Shown piece after piece: positions 41,161 to 51,295 of a stretch of DNA of 64,000 nt (position 1 is its first letter; each line of letters opens with the position of its first letter). A program made the position numbers and the translations under genes. The notes beneath the pieces are model-generated. The model saw only the letters and a program-made list of their open reading frames with translations. It was not told where the DNA came from and did not search any database. The DNA comes from Brevundimonas variabilis (GTDB taxonomy: Bacteria; Pseudomonadota; Alphaproteobacteria; Caulobacterales; Caulobacteraceae), in the NCBI RefSeq assembly GCF_014199945.1, contig NZ_JACHOR010000005.1, positions 278,199 to 342,198 of the forward strand. The letters run 5' to 3'.

Positions 41161-42195
41161 ATGGCCGATGACGCATTTCCCTTCCGCACCGTTCCACAAT
41201 CCACGACCCGGTCCGACATGACCCTGCCGCGCCACGACTGGACGCTGGATGAGGTCGAGGCCCTGTTCGCGCGACCTTTCATGGAGCTGGTCTTCGAGGC
41301 CGCGACCGTGCACCGCGCCCGCTTCGATCCTTCGGAAGTCCAGAAGAGCCAGCTCCTGTCGATCAAGACCGGTGGCTGTGCCGAGAACTGCGGTTACTGC
41401 TCCCAGTCCGCCAGTTTCGACACGGGGCTGAAGGCCGAAAAGCTGATGGATGCCACCGCCGTCATCGCAGAGGCCATGGCCGCCAAGGCCGGCGGAGCCT
41501 CGCGCTTCTGCATGGGTGCCGCCTGGCGCGAGCTGAAGGACCGCGACACGCCGAAGCTGGCCAGCATGATCGCAGGCGTGAAGGCTCTCGGTCTGGAGAC
41601 CTGCGCCACCCTGGGCATGCTGACCGCCGATCAGGCGCGCCAGCTCAAGGACGCAGGGCTCGACTACTACAACCACAACCTTGACACCGGCCCGGAGTAC
41701 TACACCCAGGTCGTTACCACCCGGACCTATCAGGACCGTCTCGACACGCTGCAGCATGTACGCGACGCCGGCATGAGCACCTGCTGCGGCGGCATCGTCG
41801 GGATGGGCGAGAGCCGCCGCGACCGCGCCAGCCTGCTGCATGCCCTGGCGACGCTGCCGGAACATCCCGACAGCCTGCCGGTCAATGCCCTGGTGCCGGT
41901 CACCGGAACGCCGCTGGGCGAGCGCGTCCTGAAGACGGGCGAGATCGATCCGATCGAATTCGTCCGCACCGTCGCCGTCGCACGGCTGGTCTGCCCCGGG
42001 GCCATGGTCCGTCTGTCCGCCGGTCGCGAGACCATGAGCCCGGAGATGCAGGCCCTGTGCTTCCTCGCGGGAGCCAACTCGATCTTCGTGGGGGGACGCC
42101 TGCTGACCACCCCGAACCCTGAGCAGGACGAGGATGCCCGTCTGTTCGCTTTGCTGGACCTCAAGCCCATGCCGGTCGAGGGCACCATCGCCTGA
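41161..42195 (+). CDS. bioB: Biotin synthase
   Basis: 344 residues from ATG 41161; ATG 41218 ([20 protein letters not shown]) is an alternative nearer the usual family length. The radical-SAM cluster CAENCGYC (C73, C77, C80) is intact, and [16 protein letters not shown] is diagnostic. [20 protein letters not shown] and NLDTGPEYY, then [12 protein letters not shown], supply ligands of the second cluster, with the Arg ligand in VRLSAGRE. It inserts sulfur into dethiobiotin. No other bio genes are next to it, so it is regulated on its own here. I saw no clear BirA or BioR operator. Confidence 0.95.
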   Translation: MADDAFPFRTVPQSTTRSDMTLPRHDWTLDEVEALFARPFMELVFEAATVHRARFDPSEVQKSQLLSIKTGGCAENCGYCSQSASFDTGLKAEKLMDATAVIAEAMAAKAGGASRFCMGAAWRELKDRDTPKLASMIAGVKALGLETCATLGMLTADQARQLKDAGLDYYNHNLDTGPEYYTQVVTTRTYQDRLDTLQHVRDAGMSTCCGGIVGMGESRRDRASLLHALATLPEHPDSLPVNALVPVTGTPLGERVLKTGEIDPIEFVRTVAVARLVCPGAMVRLSAGRETMSPEMQALCFLAGANSIFVGGRLLTTPNPEQDEDARLFALLDLKPMPVEGTIA

Positions 42196-42250
42196 GCAGA
42201 TGCTCACGATCCCGCTTTTCAATCCGGCAAGGCGGGGCTAACCCTCGGGC

Positions 42251-43258
42251 ATGAAACTCGCATCGCTGAAGCATGGCCGTGACGGCCGCCTCGTCGTCGT
42301 CTCCAGGGACCTGAACTGGTTCACCGACGCCTTCCTGATCGCCCCCACCCTCCAGGCGGCGCTGGACGACTGGGACCGGACAGCCCCCCTGCTGCGCGTC
42401 CTGGCCGAGAGCCTCGAGCATGAGGCCGTGCCGCGCGGTCGTTTCCATGAACGCGATGCCGCCGCTCCCCTGCCGCGCGCCTATCAGTGGGCCGACGGGT
42501 CGGCCTATGTTAACCATGTCGCCCTGGTGCGGCAGGCGCGGGGTGCTGAAGTGCCCGACAGCTTCTGGACCGATCCCCTGATGTACCAGGGCGGCTCGGA
42601 CGGTTTCCTTGGTGCCCGCGATCCGATCCCGCTGATGGACGAGGCCTGGGGCTGCGACCTCGAGGCCGAGATCGTGGTCGTCACCGGCGATGTGCCCCGG
42701 GGCATCTCGGCGACCGAGGCGCTGGATCACATCCGCCTGGTCGGCCTGGTCAACGATGTCTCTCTGCGCAACCTAATCCCGGCCGAACTGGCCAAGGGCT
42801 TCGGCTTCGTCCAGTCCAAGCCCGCCAGCGCCCTGTCGCCGGTCTTCGTCACGCCGGACGAACTGGGTGATCGCTGGAACGGCGGCAGGCTGTCGGGAGC
42901 CCTGACCGTCTCCCTGAACAACGCCCCGTTCGGCCAGGCCGATGCCGGCACCGACATGACCTTCGATTTCGGCACCCTGATCGCCCATCTGGCAAAGACC
43001 CGTTCGCTGGTCGCCGGAACCATCATCGGCTCGGGTACGGTCTCCAACCGGGACGCCGACGGCGGTCCGGGCCAGCCGGTGTCCGAGGGCGGCCTGGGGT
43101 ATTCCTGCATTGCCGAGGTCCGCACGGTCGAAACCTTGAGCGGCGGGGCGGCGGTCACACCGTTCCTGAAGCATGGCGACACGGTTCGCATCGAAATGCT
43201 TGACGAACGTCACCACTCCATCTTCGGTGCCATCGAACAGGTGGTCGAGGCTGGCTGA
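42251..43258 (+). CDS. Fumarylacetoacetate hydrolase family protein
   Basis: 335 residues. The C-terminal FAH domain includes the metal-site residues DLEAEIVVVTGDVPRG and VNDVSLRNLIP, then QSKPASALSPVFVTPDEL and GSGTVSNRD. The N-terminal ~90 residues form the small domain typical of bacterial fumarylacetoacetases. It likely cleaves a C-C bond in an acyl-pyruvate or acylacetoacetate, e.g. in tyrosine degradation; no other tyrosine-degradation gene lies nearby, so the substrate is open. 55 bp after bioB. Confidence 0.85.
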   Translation: MKLASLKHGRDGRLVVVSRDLNWFTDAFLIAPTLQAALDDWDRTAPLLRVLAESLEHEAVPRGRFHERDAAAPLPRAYQWADGSAYVNHVALVRQARGAEVPDSFWTDPLMYQGGSDGFLGARDPIPLMDEAWGCDLEAEIVVVTGDVPRGISATEALDHIRLVGLVNDVSLRNLIPAELAKGFGFVQSKPASALSPVFVTPDELGDRWNGGRLSGALTVSLNNAPFGQADAGTDMTFDFGTLIAHLAKTRSLVAGTIIGSGTVSNRDADGGPGQPVSEGGLGYSCIAEVRTVETLSGGAAVTPFLKHGDTVRIEMLDERHHSIFGAIEQVVEAG

Positions 43259-43281
43259 CCTGCAATCCGGGGGGATTTTCA

Positions 43282-43815
43282 GTGCGAGCGAGCGACCTTC
43301 CAGCGATCCTGCCCATCGCCATTCCGCTCGGGATCGCGGTGGTCCTGTTCCTTAAGCCAAGGCGTGAGCGACCGTTGCATATCGGCCGGCTGTGGATGGT
43401 CCCCGTGCTGGTGACCCTCCTGATCGGGATGGGACTGGCCTTCACGCCCCATGATCCCTTCGGCCCCGTCGCCTACATCGGCTTCGTGGTTGCCGCCGGT
43501 CTGGGTGGCCTGACCGGCTGGTGGCGGGCCAAGACGGTGTCGATGCGCTATGACGCCGATGCGGCTCAGGTCATGGCCCGGACGTCGAATTTCGCCGTGC
43601 TGGTGCTCGTCGGTCTGATGGCGCTGCGCAGTGCCGTCAGGCTCTGGCTTCAGAATGCCGACCTGGGCCTCAACATCGGCGCGGTCACCGACGCCTTCCT
43701 CATCTTCGCCATCGGACTGGTCGTGGGTCAGCGCGTGGAAATGTGGATCCGGGCCAGGGCCCTGAAACGCGGTGGCGCAGGTGCGTCAATGCTCGCGCCC
43801 GGACGAGCGAGCTAG
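43282..43815 (+). CDS. CcdC/DUF1453-like membrane protein
   Basis: 177 residues from GTG 43282. Four or five transmembrane helices: LPAILPIAIPLGIAVVLFLK, LWMVPVLVTLLIGMGLAF, GPVAYIGFVVAAGLGGLTGW and LVLVGLMALRSAVRLW, then IFAIGLVVGQRVEMW. A short hydrophilic segment (TVSMRYDADAAQVMARTS) resembles the strand pair in CcdC/YneJ-type proteins. Role unknown. 23 bp after the FAH gene. Confidence 0.65.
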   Translation: MRASDLPAILPIAIPLGIAVVLFLKPRRERPLHIGRLWMVPVLVTLLIGMGLAFTPHDPFGPVAYIGFVVAAGLGGLTGWWRAKTVSMRYDADAAQVMARTSNFAVLVLVGLMALRSAVRLWLQNADLGLNIGAVTDAFLIFAIGLVVGQRVEMWIRARALKRGGAGASMLAPGRAS

Positions 43816-43817
43816 GT

Positions 43818-44111
43818 TCAATCCACCAGTCCGAACCTGTCCATCAGATCCACGCAGCCGGGATTGGATCGCTCGATCAGTTCCAGCTTCCAGATCCTTT
43901 TCCAGTCCTTGATCTGACGCTCGCGAACGAATGCAGCGTGGCGCGTTTCATGGCGTTCGAACCAGACCAGGAGCGCCACGCCATACCGGCTGGTGAACCC
44001 GCCGAACCGACCGCTGCGATGCTCGTTCACCCGCTTGATCAACTGGTCCGTCGAGCCGGTGTAGAGCGTCCCGTTCCGCCGGCTGGCCAGGATATAGGGG
44101 AAGAAGGTCAT
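43818..44111 (-). CDS. GIY-YIG nuclease family protein
   Basis: 97 residues from ATG 44111 (MTFFPYILASRRNGTLYTGS). The single GIY-YIG domain is complete: PYIL and LYTGST tyrosine motifs, Arg27 in LIKRVNEH, YGVALLVWFER and Glu64 in FVRERQIKDWKR. This is the small, stand-alone type common in alphaproteobacteria, often present in several copies; cellular role unknown. The degenerate relative at 13572 lacks its Arg and Glu. Followed upstream by a REP element. Confidence 0.88.
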   Translation of the reverse strand: MTFFPYILASRRNGTLYTGSTDQLIKRVNEHRSGRFGGFTSRYGVALLVWFERHETRHAAFVRERQIKDWKRIWKLELIERSNPGCVDLMDRFGLVD

Positions 44112-44166
44112 GAAATAACCAAAACACGAAGTTCTGGCCACAATCAATCAAAGATAGTTTCTAAAT

Positions 44167-44295
44167 CCGCTCATCCCGGCGAAAGCCGGGACCCAGTTCT
44201 TTGGCTAACTGGTATGTAGCGTTTCGGGCCAACGCTCATCCCGCGCACGGCGCCTCACAACAACACTGGGTCCCGGCTTTCGCCGGGATGAGCGG
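44167..44295. repeat. 129-bp REP/MITE-like element with inverted ends
   Basis: CCGCTCATCCCGGCGAAAGC-CGGGACCCAG at one end, CTGGGTCCCGGCTTTCGCCG-GGATGAGCGG at the other: a perfect inverted repeat of about 30 bp. Same family as 36335-36464; the central segment differs. Confidence 0.75.
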
Positions 44296-44353
44296 ATCTT
44301 AAACAGGAGCCCTGAGCGGAATGTGAGAATTGGGCCCTGAGCGGGTCTGAACC

Positions 44354-45472
44354 CTAGACCCGCAGCGGCATCAGAACATACTGGACGCCCGGATCGCCCG
44401 GATCGAGGACCAGGGTCGGGCTGGCGGGATCGGCGAAGCGGAACGTGGCGTTCTCGCCGGTGATCTGGCCGGCCACGTCCAGCAGGTAGCGGGCATTGAA
44501 GCCGATCTCGAACGGCTCGTCGGAATAGCCGATCTCGACCTCCTCGACGCCCTGGCCGGCCTCCATGTTGCGCACCGTCAGGGTGACTCGGTCCAGTTCG
44601 AACGCCAGCTTCACCGAACGGCTCTTCTCGGCCGAGATGGTGGCCACGCGGTCGACCGCGCCCTTGAAGACGGTGTTGTCGATGTCGGCCTGTTTGTCGT
44701 TCCCCTTGGGGATCACGCGCATGTAGTCGGGGAAGGCCCCGTCGATGACCTTGGACGTCAGGGAGGCGTGGCCGAATTCGAACCGGATCTTCTGCGGGCT
44801 GACCTGAACCTCGACCGGGCCGGAGCCGTCGTCCAGCAGGCGGCGGACCTGGTCGATGGTCTTGCGCGGCACGATCACGCCGGGGCCGCCAGCAGCGCCC
44901 TCGGGTGCCGGGGTCTCGGCCAGGGCAAGCCGGTGCCCGTCGGTGGCGACCGCGCGCAGCAGGGGAATGCCCGCCTCCGCCACCGTGTGCAGGTACAGGC
45001 CGTTCAGATAGTAGCGCGTCTCCTCGGTCGAGACCGCGAACCGGGTCTTGTCGATCAGCCGCGCCAGGTCTTCCTTCATCAGGGTGTAGCGGGTGCCGCT
45101 GGTGTCGGTCGACATGACCGGAAAGTCGCCCGCCGGAAGGACCGGCAGGTTGAACCGGGACCGGCCCGCCGCGACCGTCAGCCGGGGATCGTCGCCATTA
45201 TAGGTCAGGGCGACCTCGGCCCCTTCCGGCAGTTTGCGGACGATCTCGTACAGGGTGTGGGCGGGGGCGGTGATCTGGCCCTCGACCTGGACGGTCGCAT
45301 CGGCCTGATCGACCATCTCCATGTCGAGGTCGGTGGCGGCGAACGACAGGGTGTCGCGACCGGCGCTCAGCAGGACATTGGACAGGATCGGAATGGTGTT
45401 CCGGCGTTCCACCACGCTCTGAACGTGCCCAAGGGCCTTGAGGAGCGCGGAACGTTCAATGGTCAGCTGCAT
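44354..45472 (-). CDS. dnaN: DNA polymerase III beta subunit (sliding clamp)
   Basis: 372 residues from ATG 45472 (MQLTIERSALLKALGHVQSV), the standard clamp length. Conserved stretches include RRNTIPILSNVLL, YYLNGLYLH, ATDGHRLALAE, FPDYMRVIPKGNDK and the C-terminal YVLMPLRV. The ring-shaped dimer tethers DNA polymerase III to DNA. Here it follows engB instead of lying in the classical dnaA-dnaN-recF order, so its neighbourhood is rearranged, as in other Caulobacterales. Promoter probably within 45473-45604. Confidence 0.97.
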   Translation of the reverse strand: MQLTIERSALLKALGHVQSVVERRNTIPILSNVLLSAGRDTLSFAATDLDMEMVDQADATVQVEGQITAPAHTLYEIVRKLPEGAEVALTYNGDDPRLTVAAGRSRFNLPVLPAGDFPVMSTDTSGTRYTLMKEDLARLIDKTRFAVSTEETRYYLNGLYLHTVAEAGIPLLRAVATDGHRLALAETPAPEGAAGGPGVIVPRKTIDQVRRLLDDGSGPVEVQVSPQKIRFEFGHASLTSKVIDGAFPDYMRVIPKGNDKQADIDNTVFKGAVDRVATISAEKSRSVKLAFELDRVTLTVRNMEAGQGVEEVEIGYSDEPFEIGFNARYLLDVAGQITGENATFRFADPASPTLVLDPGDPGVQYVLMPLRV

Positions 45473-45604
45473 GGGGACTCGGCTCGGCGTGCGGCGGCGA
45501 GCGAGTCGCCGCTGGGACAAGGGCTCATGACACTAGCGCATTGACGGCGTGGAGCAACGGGGCAGGGCGCGATCATCGGGGATCGAACCCCGTGCCTGTG
45601 GGCT

Positions 45605-46246
45605 TCAGAGCACCGCGCCGGTCGTGCGCATGATCTCGGCGCGCAGTTCCGGCATGCCGGTGCCCTTTTCCGCCGAGGTGACGATGACGGCGGGGAAGGC
45701 GGCGGGGCGTTTGGAGACGCCCTTCAGCGTGGCTTCCCGGACCGCCTCGGCCTCGTGCGGCTTGATCTTGTCGGCCTTGGTCAGAACGATCTGATAGGAC
45801 ACGGCTGCCGTATCCAGGGCGTCCAGCGCCTCGGTATCCACGGCCTTCAGCCCGTGGCGCGCGTCGATCAGCAGATAGACCCGTTTCAGCGTGACCCGGC
45901 CCCGCAGATAGTCGCGGCCCAGATCCTGGAATTTCTTCACCGTCGTCTTGGACGCCTTGGCCCAGCCATAGCCTGGCAGGTCGACCAGTCGCGTCTTGCC
46001 GTCCAGGTCGAAGAAATTGACCTCGCGCGTCCGGCCCGGCTCGTTGGAGGCCCGTGCCAGCTTGTGCATGCCCACCAGGCCGTTGATCAGGCTCGACTTG
46101 CCGACATTCGAGCGCCCGGCAAAGGCGATCTCGGGCAGGTCGGGGTCCGGCAGCTGCTCGATCTTGGCCGCCCCCATGACGAAGGTCGCCGGCCGCGCGA
46201 ACAGGATCCGCGCGGCCTCCAGTTCCTCGTCGGTGAAGTCGGTCAT
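45605..46246 (-). CDS. engB: Ribosome-biogenesis GTP-binding protein EngB (YihA)
   Basis: 213 residues from ATG 46246, overlapping the yidC stop by one base. The GTPase motifs are complete: G1 [13 protein letters not shown]2 in [10 protein letters not shown]3 [10 protein letters not shown]4 LTKADKI and G5 VTSAEKG. The N-terminal [20 protein letters not shown] is typical. An essential assembly factor for the large ribosomal subunit. Coupled to yidC in the rpmH-rnpA-yidC-engB order. Confidence 0.95.
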   Translation of the reverse strand: MTDFTDEELEAARILFARPATFVMGAAKIEQLPDPDLPEIAFAGRSNVGKSSLINGLVGMHKLARASNEPGRTREVNFFDLDGKTRLVDLPGYGWAKASKTTVKKFQDLGRDYLRGRVTLKRVYLLIDARHGLKAVDTEALDALDTAAVSYQIVLTKADKIKPHEAEAVREATLKGVSKRPAAFPAVIVTSAEKGTGMPELRAEIMRTTGAVL

Positions 46247-48075
46247 CAGGCCGACTTGAACCGGGCAAAGAAGGTGTCGATCGGGTTCTCGGCCTTGAAG
46301 CGGTGCATGATGTAGTACTGCTGAAGGATGCCCAGAATGTTGTTCCAGGCCCAGTAGACCAGCAGGCCCGCCGGGAACACCGCCATGATGAAGGTGAAGA
46401 TCAGGGGCATGAACATGAAGATCTGCCGCTGCACCGGGTCGGTCGCAGGCGGGTTCATCGCCGTCTGCAGCCACATGGTGAAGCCGTAGAAGATCGCCAG
46501 GACGCTGAGCGCCAGGGTGAAACCGCCGCCGGACCCGCCGCCCAGCAGTCCGCCGATCAGCGGCGCACTTGCCGGATCCCAGGGGATCAGGCCGAACAGG
46601 TTCCAGATATTGGTCGGGTCCGGCGCCGACAGGTCACGCAGCCAGCCGAAGAACGGCGCATGCCGCATCTCGATCGTCACGTACAGCACCTTGTACAGCG
46701 CATAGAAGACCGGGATCTGCACGAGGATGGGCAGACAGCCCGCCAGCGGATTGATCTTCTCGCGCTGGTACAGCGCCATCGTTTCCTTCTGCTGGGCCTG
46801 GGGGTCGTCTTTGAACTTGGTCTTGATCTCCTCCATCTTGGGCTGGAGCAGACGCATCTTGGACAGGCTCTCGTAGCTCTTGTTGGCCAGCGGGAACATG
46901 ATCAGCTTGATCGTCGCCGTCAGCAGCAGGATGGCCACGCCGAAATTCCCGACCAGGCCGTAGAAGAACTCCACGACGAGGAAGATCGGTCGCGTCAGGA
47001 ACCACAGGAAGCCCCAGTCGATCGCATAGATGAAGCGCGGGATGTCGAGGCGCGTCTCATAGGCCGACAGGATCTCGTTGCGCTTTGCCCCGGCGAACAG
47101 GTGCTGGACCTCCTCGACCTGACGGCCCGGCTGGATGGTACGCGCCTCGCCCAGCATCCGGGCCTCGTGGATGTTCGTACGCTCAGGATCGGTGATGACG
47201 AACTGGGCCTCGATCTCTTCCGTCTGCGGCGGGATCAGTGCGGCCATCCAGTATTTGTCGGTGATGCCCAGCCAGCCGCCGGTGGAGGTGAAGTCCTGAC
47301 GCGGCTCGTCGGCCCACTTGCCGTACTTGATCTGTTTGGTGATGGCCTTGCCGTCGTTGGAGAAGGTACCGATCGCACCCTCGTGCAGGATCTGCTGCTT
47401 GCCCAGGACGGCGGGGACGCCCTGGCGCTCGACGCGACCATAGGGGGCGATGACGATCGGCGCCGTGCCCAGATTGGCGACGGTATCGGCGACCGTGAAC
47501 ATGTAGTCTGTGTCGACGCTGACCACCCGCGTGAAGCGCAGGCCCTGGCCATTGTCCCAGGTCAGGGTGACCGGGGTTGTCGGTGTCAGGGTCTGGCCAG
47601 CCGTCAGCCGCCACAGTGTATTGGGCCCTGGTACGCCGCCAGCGACGTTCTGGCCGGTCCAGCCGAACTGGGCGAAATAGGCATGCTCCATGCCCTGCGG
47701 CCGGAACAGCTCGACCAGGGCGGCGTCCGCATCGATCGTTTCGCGATAGTTCTTCAGGAACAGGTCGTCGATCCGTGCCCCCTGCAGCGACAGCGAGCCC
47801 TGGACCCGTGGCGTATCGATCCGCACCCGTGCTGCGGTGCCCAGGGCCTGGGTCCGGTCTGTCGTGAAGATGGCGCTGGACGGGGCCGGGGCGGCAATCG
47901 AGCCGACCGTTCCGGCTGCAACCCCTGCCGTCTCGGCTGTCTGGGCGGCCTCTGCGATCTGGGCGGCCCGCATGCGCTCGGCCTGCGGGCGCATGACGAA
48001 GAACTGGTAGCCGATCAGAATGACCATCGTCGCGACGATGAAGATCACCGTATTGCGCGTATTCTCGTTCTTCAT
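46246..48075 (-). CDS. yidC: Membrane protein insertase YidC
   Basis: 609 residues: N-terminal anchor ([20 protein letters not shown]), a large periplasmic beta-supersandwich domain (about 60-370) and the conserved C-terminal insertase core ([60 protein letters not shown]). The central hydrophilic groove Arg is at the start of the core region. It inserts and folds inner-membrane proteins with or without Sec. The start overlaps the rnpA stop by four bases. Confidence 0.97.
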   Translation of the reverse strand: MKNENTRNTVIFIVATMVILIGYQFFVMRPQAERMRAAQIAEAAQTAETAGVAAGTVGSIAAPAPSSAIFTTDRTQALGTAARVRIDTPRVQGSLSLQGARIDDLFLKNYRETIDADAALVELFRPQGMEHAYFAQFGWTGQNVAGGVPGPNTLWRLTAGQTLTPTTPVTLTWDNGQGLRFTRVVSVDTDYMFTVADTVANLGTAPIVIAPYGRVERQGVPAVLGKQQILHEGAIGTFSNDGKAITKQIKYGKWADEPRQDFTSTGGWLGITDKYWMAALIPPQTEEIEAQFVITDPERTNIHEARMLGEARTIQPGRQVEEVQHLFAGAKRNEILSAYETRLDIPRFIYAIDWGFLWFLTRPIFLVVEFFYGLVGNFGVAILLLTATIKLIMFPLANKSYESLSKMRLLQPKMEEIKTKFKDDPQAQQKETMALYQREKINPLAGCLPILVQIPVFYALYKVLYVTIEMRHAPFFGWLRDLSAPDPTNIWNLFGLIPWDPASAPLIGGLLGGGSGGGFTLALSVLAIFYGFTMWLQTAMNPPATDPVQRQIFMFMPLIFTFIMAVFPAGLLVYWAWNNILGILQQYYIMHRFKAENPIDTFFARFKSA

Positions 48076-48500
48076 TCGGGTAAGCGGTCCTGGCCGGGAA
48101 TATCGCGAGGTTTGTGGGCAGCCGTGTGTTGAGGGGTCTGGGCCGCGCCCTGCGGGGTCGCCAGCCTTGTAAGCGCCGATTTCACATCGTCAAGCAGCCG
48201 GTCCCATTCACGGCCCGTCGTGCCCATGCGGGCGATCAGCACATAGTCGCTGCCGGCCACGCCATGAAGCGGAACCAGAGCCCGTGCCGCCTCGCGAAGG
48301 CGTCGTTTGGCGCGGTTTCGCACGACGGCACCCCCGACCTTGCGGGTCGCGGTAAAGCCGACGCGGATGGAGGCGTCTTCGTCGCCGCGGTCCAGCCGCT
48401 GCACAACGACAGCGCCGCGGGCCTGGGAAACGCCCTTCGCGGCCGCCAGGAACTGGGGCCGCGAAGTCAGACGTTCGATTTTGGGAGTGTCACCCTGCAT
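48072..48500 (-). CDS. rnpA: Ribonuclease P protein component
   Basis: 142 residues from ATG 48500 (MQGDTPKIERLTSRPQFLAA). RLTSRPQF and the RNR-motif region VGGAVVRNRAKRRLREAARA are diagnostic. It binds RNase P RNA and helps tRNA 5' maturation. The C-terminal tail (TPQGAAQTPQHTAAHKPRDI) is extended and low complexity. Located between rpmH and yidC as usual; a REP-like element occupies the rpmH-rnpA gap. Confidence 0.93.
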   Translation of the reverse strand: MQGDTPKIERLTSRPQFLAAAKGVSQARGAVVVQRLDRGDEDASIRVGFTATRKVGGAVVRNRAKRRLREAARALVPLHGVAGSDYVLIARMGTTGREWDRLLDDVKSALTRLATPQGAAQTPQHTAAHKPRDIPGQDRLPE

Positions 48501-48503
48501 TCC

Positions 48504-48584
48504 GTTTACCCCGGTCGATCCCGGGACCCAGTCCTGTCGCGTAACCGCTGTGTGCTGGGGGTCCCGCCTTGCGACGGGACAAAC
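48504..48584. repeat. Short REP-like element between rpmH and rnpA
   Basis: GTTTACCCCGGTCGATCCCG-GGACCCA and TGGGGGTCCCGCCTTGCGAC-GGGACAAAC form an imperfect inverted repeat related to the 130-bp elements at 36.3 and 44.2 kb but with a shorter centre. It lies within the transcribed rpmH-rnpA spacer, so it will form an RNA hairpin there. Confidence 0.6.
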
Positions 48585-48600
48585 GAACATGGAAGGTCGC

Positions 48601-48735
48601 TTAGGCCGTAAGCTTCTTGCGGCCCTTGGCGCGGCGGCGCGCAACGATCTTCTGACCGTTCTTGGTGGCCATCCGCGAACGGAAGCCGTGACGGCGCTTG
48701 CGCACTAAACGCGACGGCTGATAGGTCCGCTTCAC
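48601..48735 (-). CDS. rpmH: 50S ribosomal protein L34
   Basis: 44 residues from GTG 48735. [20 protein letters not shown] and [20 protein letters not shown] are the L34 sequence. First gene of rpmH-rnpA-yidC-engB. Confidence 0.97.
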   Translation of the reverse strand: MKRTYQPSRLVRKRRHGFRSRMATKNGQKIVARRRAKGRKKLTA

Positions 48736-48898
48736 GATCGGCTCCTCGGGTTGAAAGGGTCGCGCCAGACAGAAAGCGTCCGTCGCGGGAAGGGCGGGCG
48801 TATAAGTCGAAAGCGGACAGGCTGTCAACGCCGCTGAACACGATGCTCGCGGCCCGAAGGCCCGAAAGAGCAGGAAACGCCAGCGAGAGGAGGGCGAT

Positions 48899-49618
48899 AT
48901 GAGACTGATCCGCCGCTTCTGGCCCCTGGTGGCCCTGGCCTGCGTCATCGCCCTGATCTTCGGCATGGGCTGGAACCGCTATCTGTCGCTGGATACCCTG
49001 CGCGACCATGGCGAAGCCCTGCAGGCCTATTGTGACCGGCATTATGTCCTCAGCCTGCTGGCGCTGGTGGCGGTCTTTGCCGTCCTGACGGCCAGTGTGG
49101 TGCCGGGTGTCTTCTTCGTGACCATCACCGCCGGCTATCTGTTCGGGCCGTGGGTCGGCGGGATCGCGACCTCGATCGCGGCCACCCTCGGGGCCCTGGT
49201 CGTCTATGCCGTCGCCCGTTCGGCGCTCGGGGATGTCCTTCGCAACCGCGCGGCCCGCGATGCTGGCCTGATGCAGCGGGTCTGCGATGCCATCGACCGC
49301 GACACCTTCTGGTATGTGCTGGCCAGTCGTCTGGCGGTCGTGGTGCCGTTCCATATGATCAATCTGGCGGCGGGTGTCATGGCGGTGCGGCTGACGCCCT
49401 ATACGATCGCGACCGTCATCGGCCTGTTGCCGGCTCATTTCATCTACTGCTGGATCGGGGACAGCCTGCATGACCTGCTGCAGGTCGATCCCGATCCCGA
49501 TATCCCGTCGCTCTTCTATGCCTTCTGGGCCCCGATGGCGGGCGTGTTCGTGCTGGCTGTCATCCTGCCCCTGGCCATGAAGACAGTTCAGTCGCGTCTG
49601 AAGCGGCGTCCGGCATGA
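48899..49618 (+). CDS. VTT-domain (TVP38/DedA-like) membrane protein
   Basis: 239 residues with AGGAGGGC before ATG 48899. The VTT domain core is [20 protein letters not shown] with [20 protein letters not shown], then the F-x-x-V-x-R motif [20 protein letters not shown] and [14 protein letters not shown]38/DedA-type proteins are implicated in lipid flipping (polyprenyl or phospholipid). Inner membrane, about six helices. Divergent from rpmH. Confidence 0.85.
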   Translation: MRLIRRFWPLVALACVIALIFGMGWNRYLSLDTLRDHGEALQAYCDRHYVLSLLALVAVFAVLTASVVPGVFFVTITAGYLFGPWVGGIATSIAATLGALVVYAVARSALGDVLRNRAARDAGLMQRVCDAIDRDTFWYVLASRLAVVVPFHMINLAAGVMAVRLTPYTIATVIGLLPAHFIYCWIGDSLHDLLQVDPDPDIPSLFYAFWAPMAGVFVLAVILPLAMKTVQSRLKRRPA

Positions 49619-49636
49619 AATGGGATCCTTCATGCT

Positions 49637-49790
49637 CCCTTCCCCTGGAGGGGGAAGGGCCGGGGATTGGGTGGAGGCAGCCTGTCAAAGGGGGGCTTCA
49701 ACACCCGGGCCTTGGGCGCCGGGTGAACGCAAACCATTGGTGCCAGCGTGCCTCCACCCCATCCCAACCCTTCCCCCTCCAGGGGAAGGG
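49637..49790. repeat. 154-bp element with ~40-bp inverted ends
   Basis: CCCTTCCCCTGGAGGGGGAA-GGGCCGGGGATTGGGTGGAGGC at the left and GCCTCCACCCCATCCCAACC-CTTCCCCCTCCAGGGGAAGGG at the right are near-perfect inverses, and each tip also folds on itself. This is the widespread 'CTTCCCCCTCCAGGGGAAGG' type of intergenic element in Caulobacteraceae, MITE-like in shape. Lies between the VTT gene and the kinase at 49839. Confidence 0.75.
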
Positions 49791-49838
49791 CTCGCGCTTG
49801 CTGGAGCTCGCCTGCGTCGTTTCTGCTGCGAGGCCGGC

Positions 49839-51278
49839 ATGAAGGCCCTCATGCCCGGTCCAATTCGCCGTCTGGCCGGACGCCCGCCGTTCCAGGCCCC
49901 CGACGGCCTGTCCTCGCGCCTGCTGCTGCTGACCGCCGTCTTCACCGTCGCAGTGGGGGGGCTGATCATCGTGCCCAGCGCCTCGTCCTTCCAGGAGCGC
50001 TGGCTGCGCGACCGGATCCAGTCGGCCGAACTGGCCTCGGTCGGGGTCGAAGCCCTGCCCTACAATGCCGTGTCCGACGAGGTCGCCGAACAGCTGCTGC
50101 GCATCGGCGGCGTGTCCGCCGTGGCCGTGAGCGAGGAGGGGGTGCTGTCACAGCTGCTGCAGGCCCCCAGCCTGCCCCGCACGCCCGACTTCATCGATCT
50201 GCGCAACCGGCCTCTCCCCCTGCGCCTGACCGACCCCTGGCGCACCCTGACGGGGCACCCGGACCGCTCCATCCGGGTCCGGGCCGAGCCCCGCTACCGC
50301 CCGGGCGACTATATCGAGGTCCTGGCCCCCGCCGAGCCGCTGAAACAGGAACTGCGGACCTTCCTGCTGAACAGCCTCTTGGTCTCGGTCCTGATCTCCG
50401 TGCTGGCGGGCACGCTGCTTTATGCCTCGCTGGTCTTCCTTGTGATCCACCCCTTGCGGCGCGTCACGCGATCCATCGAACGCTTTGCCGGCGACCCTGA
50501 GCACGCCAGCCCCGACCCGTCCGACCGCGCCGACGAGATCGGTCGGGTCGAGCGCGAGCTGGCCCGGATGCAGGAGGAGGTCCGCCTGTCGCTGCGGGCC
50601 CGCGCCCGTCTGGTCGCGCTGGGCGAGGCGGTGGCCAAGATCAATCACGACCTGCGCAACATGCTGACCTCGGCCCAGATGGCGTCAGAGCGGCTCGCGA
50701 GCTCCGCCGACCCCCAGGTCGCCGCCGTCCTGCCGCGCCTCGAGCGGGCCCTGGGCCGGGCCGCCGCCCTGACCCGCAATGTGCTGGACTATGGCAAGAG
50801 CGAGGAACCGGCCCCCCAGCGCATCCGAATCCCGCTGGCCGCCGCGACAGCCTCTGCGGCCGAGGATGCTGGCCTGGAGCCCGAAGGGGTCCGGCTGACC
50901 CGCTCCATCCCCGCCCGGTTCGCCGTCGATGCCGATCCGGACCAGTTGCACCGCATCCTGGTCAATCTGATGCGCAATGCCCGCCAGGCCATCGAGGCCG
51001 ATGCCGGTCGCGGCGACCGCAAGGGCCGGGGCACGGTCCGCCTGACGGCAGAAAGCCGGGATGGAATGACCGTGATCCGGATCGCGGACGATGGCCCCGG
51101 CATCCCCCAGCGCCTGTCCGAACATCTGTTCGAGCCCTTCGTCAGTTCCAAGGCCTCGGGCGGCACGGGGCTCGGCCTGACCATTTCGCGCGAACTGGCG
51201 GCCAACCACGGCGGCGAGCTGAAGCTGGTCGAGACCGGCCCGCTGGGCACGACCTTCGAGCTCCGCCTGCCGGAATAG
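49839..51278 (+). CDS. Sensor histidine kinase (orphan)
   Basis: 479 residues from ATG 49839; the open frame further upstream runs through the inverted-repeat element. TM1 is at about 28-46, a periplasmic sensing domain at about 47-175, TM2 at 176-205, a HAMP linker, then a DHp helix with His270 (EAVAKINHDLRNMLTSAQMA). The ATPase domain has the N box NLMRNARQAIEADAG, G1 DDGPGIP, F box LFEPF and G2 GGTGLGLTIS. It autophosphorylates and passes phosphate to an unknown regulator; none is adjacent. Signal unknown. Confidence 0.9.
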   Translation: MKALMPGPIRRLAGRPPFQAPDGLSSRLLLLTAVFTVAVGGLIIVPSASSFQERWLRDRIQSAELASVGVEALPYNAVSDEVAEQLLRIGGVSAVAVSEEGVLSQLLQAPSLPRTPDFIDLRNRPLPLRLTDPWRTLTGHPDRSIRVRAEPRYRPGDYIEVLAPAEPLKQELRTFLLNSLLVSVLISVLAGTLLYASLVFLVIHPLRRVTRSIERFAGDPEHASPDPSDRADEIGRVERELARMQEEVRLSLRARARLVALGEAVAKINHDLRNMLTSAQMASERLASSADPQVAAVLPRLERALGRAAALTRNVLDYGKSEEPAPQRIRIPLAAATASAAEDAGLEPEGVRLTRSIPARFAVDADPDQLHRILVNLMRNARQAIEADAGRGDRKGRGTVRLTAESRDGMTVIRIADDGPGIPQRLSEHLFEPFVSSKASGGTGLGLTISRELAANHGGELKLVETGPLGTTFELRLPE

Positions 51279-51295
51279 CCCGGGCCTCGTCTGCG

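Noticed and set aside
45565..45602. CGGGGTTCGATCCCCG after engB as a tRNA T-arm or att remnant
   Set aside because: Looks like a T arm but lacks the rest of a tRNA and a 3' CCA, and no second copy is in the window; more likely a simple hairpin.
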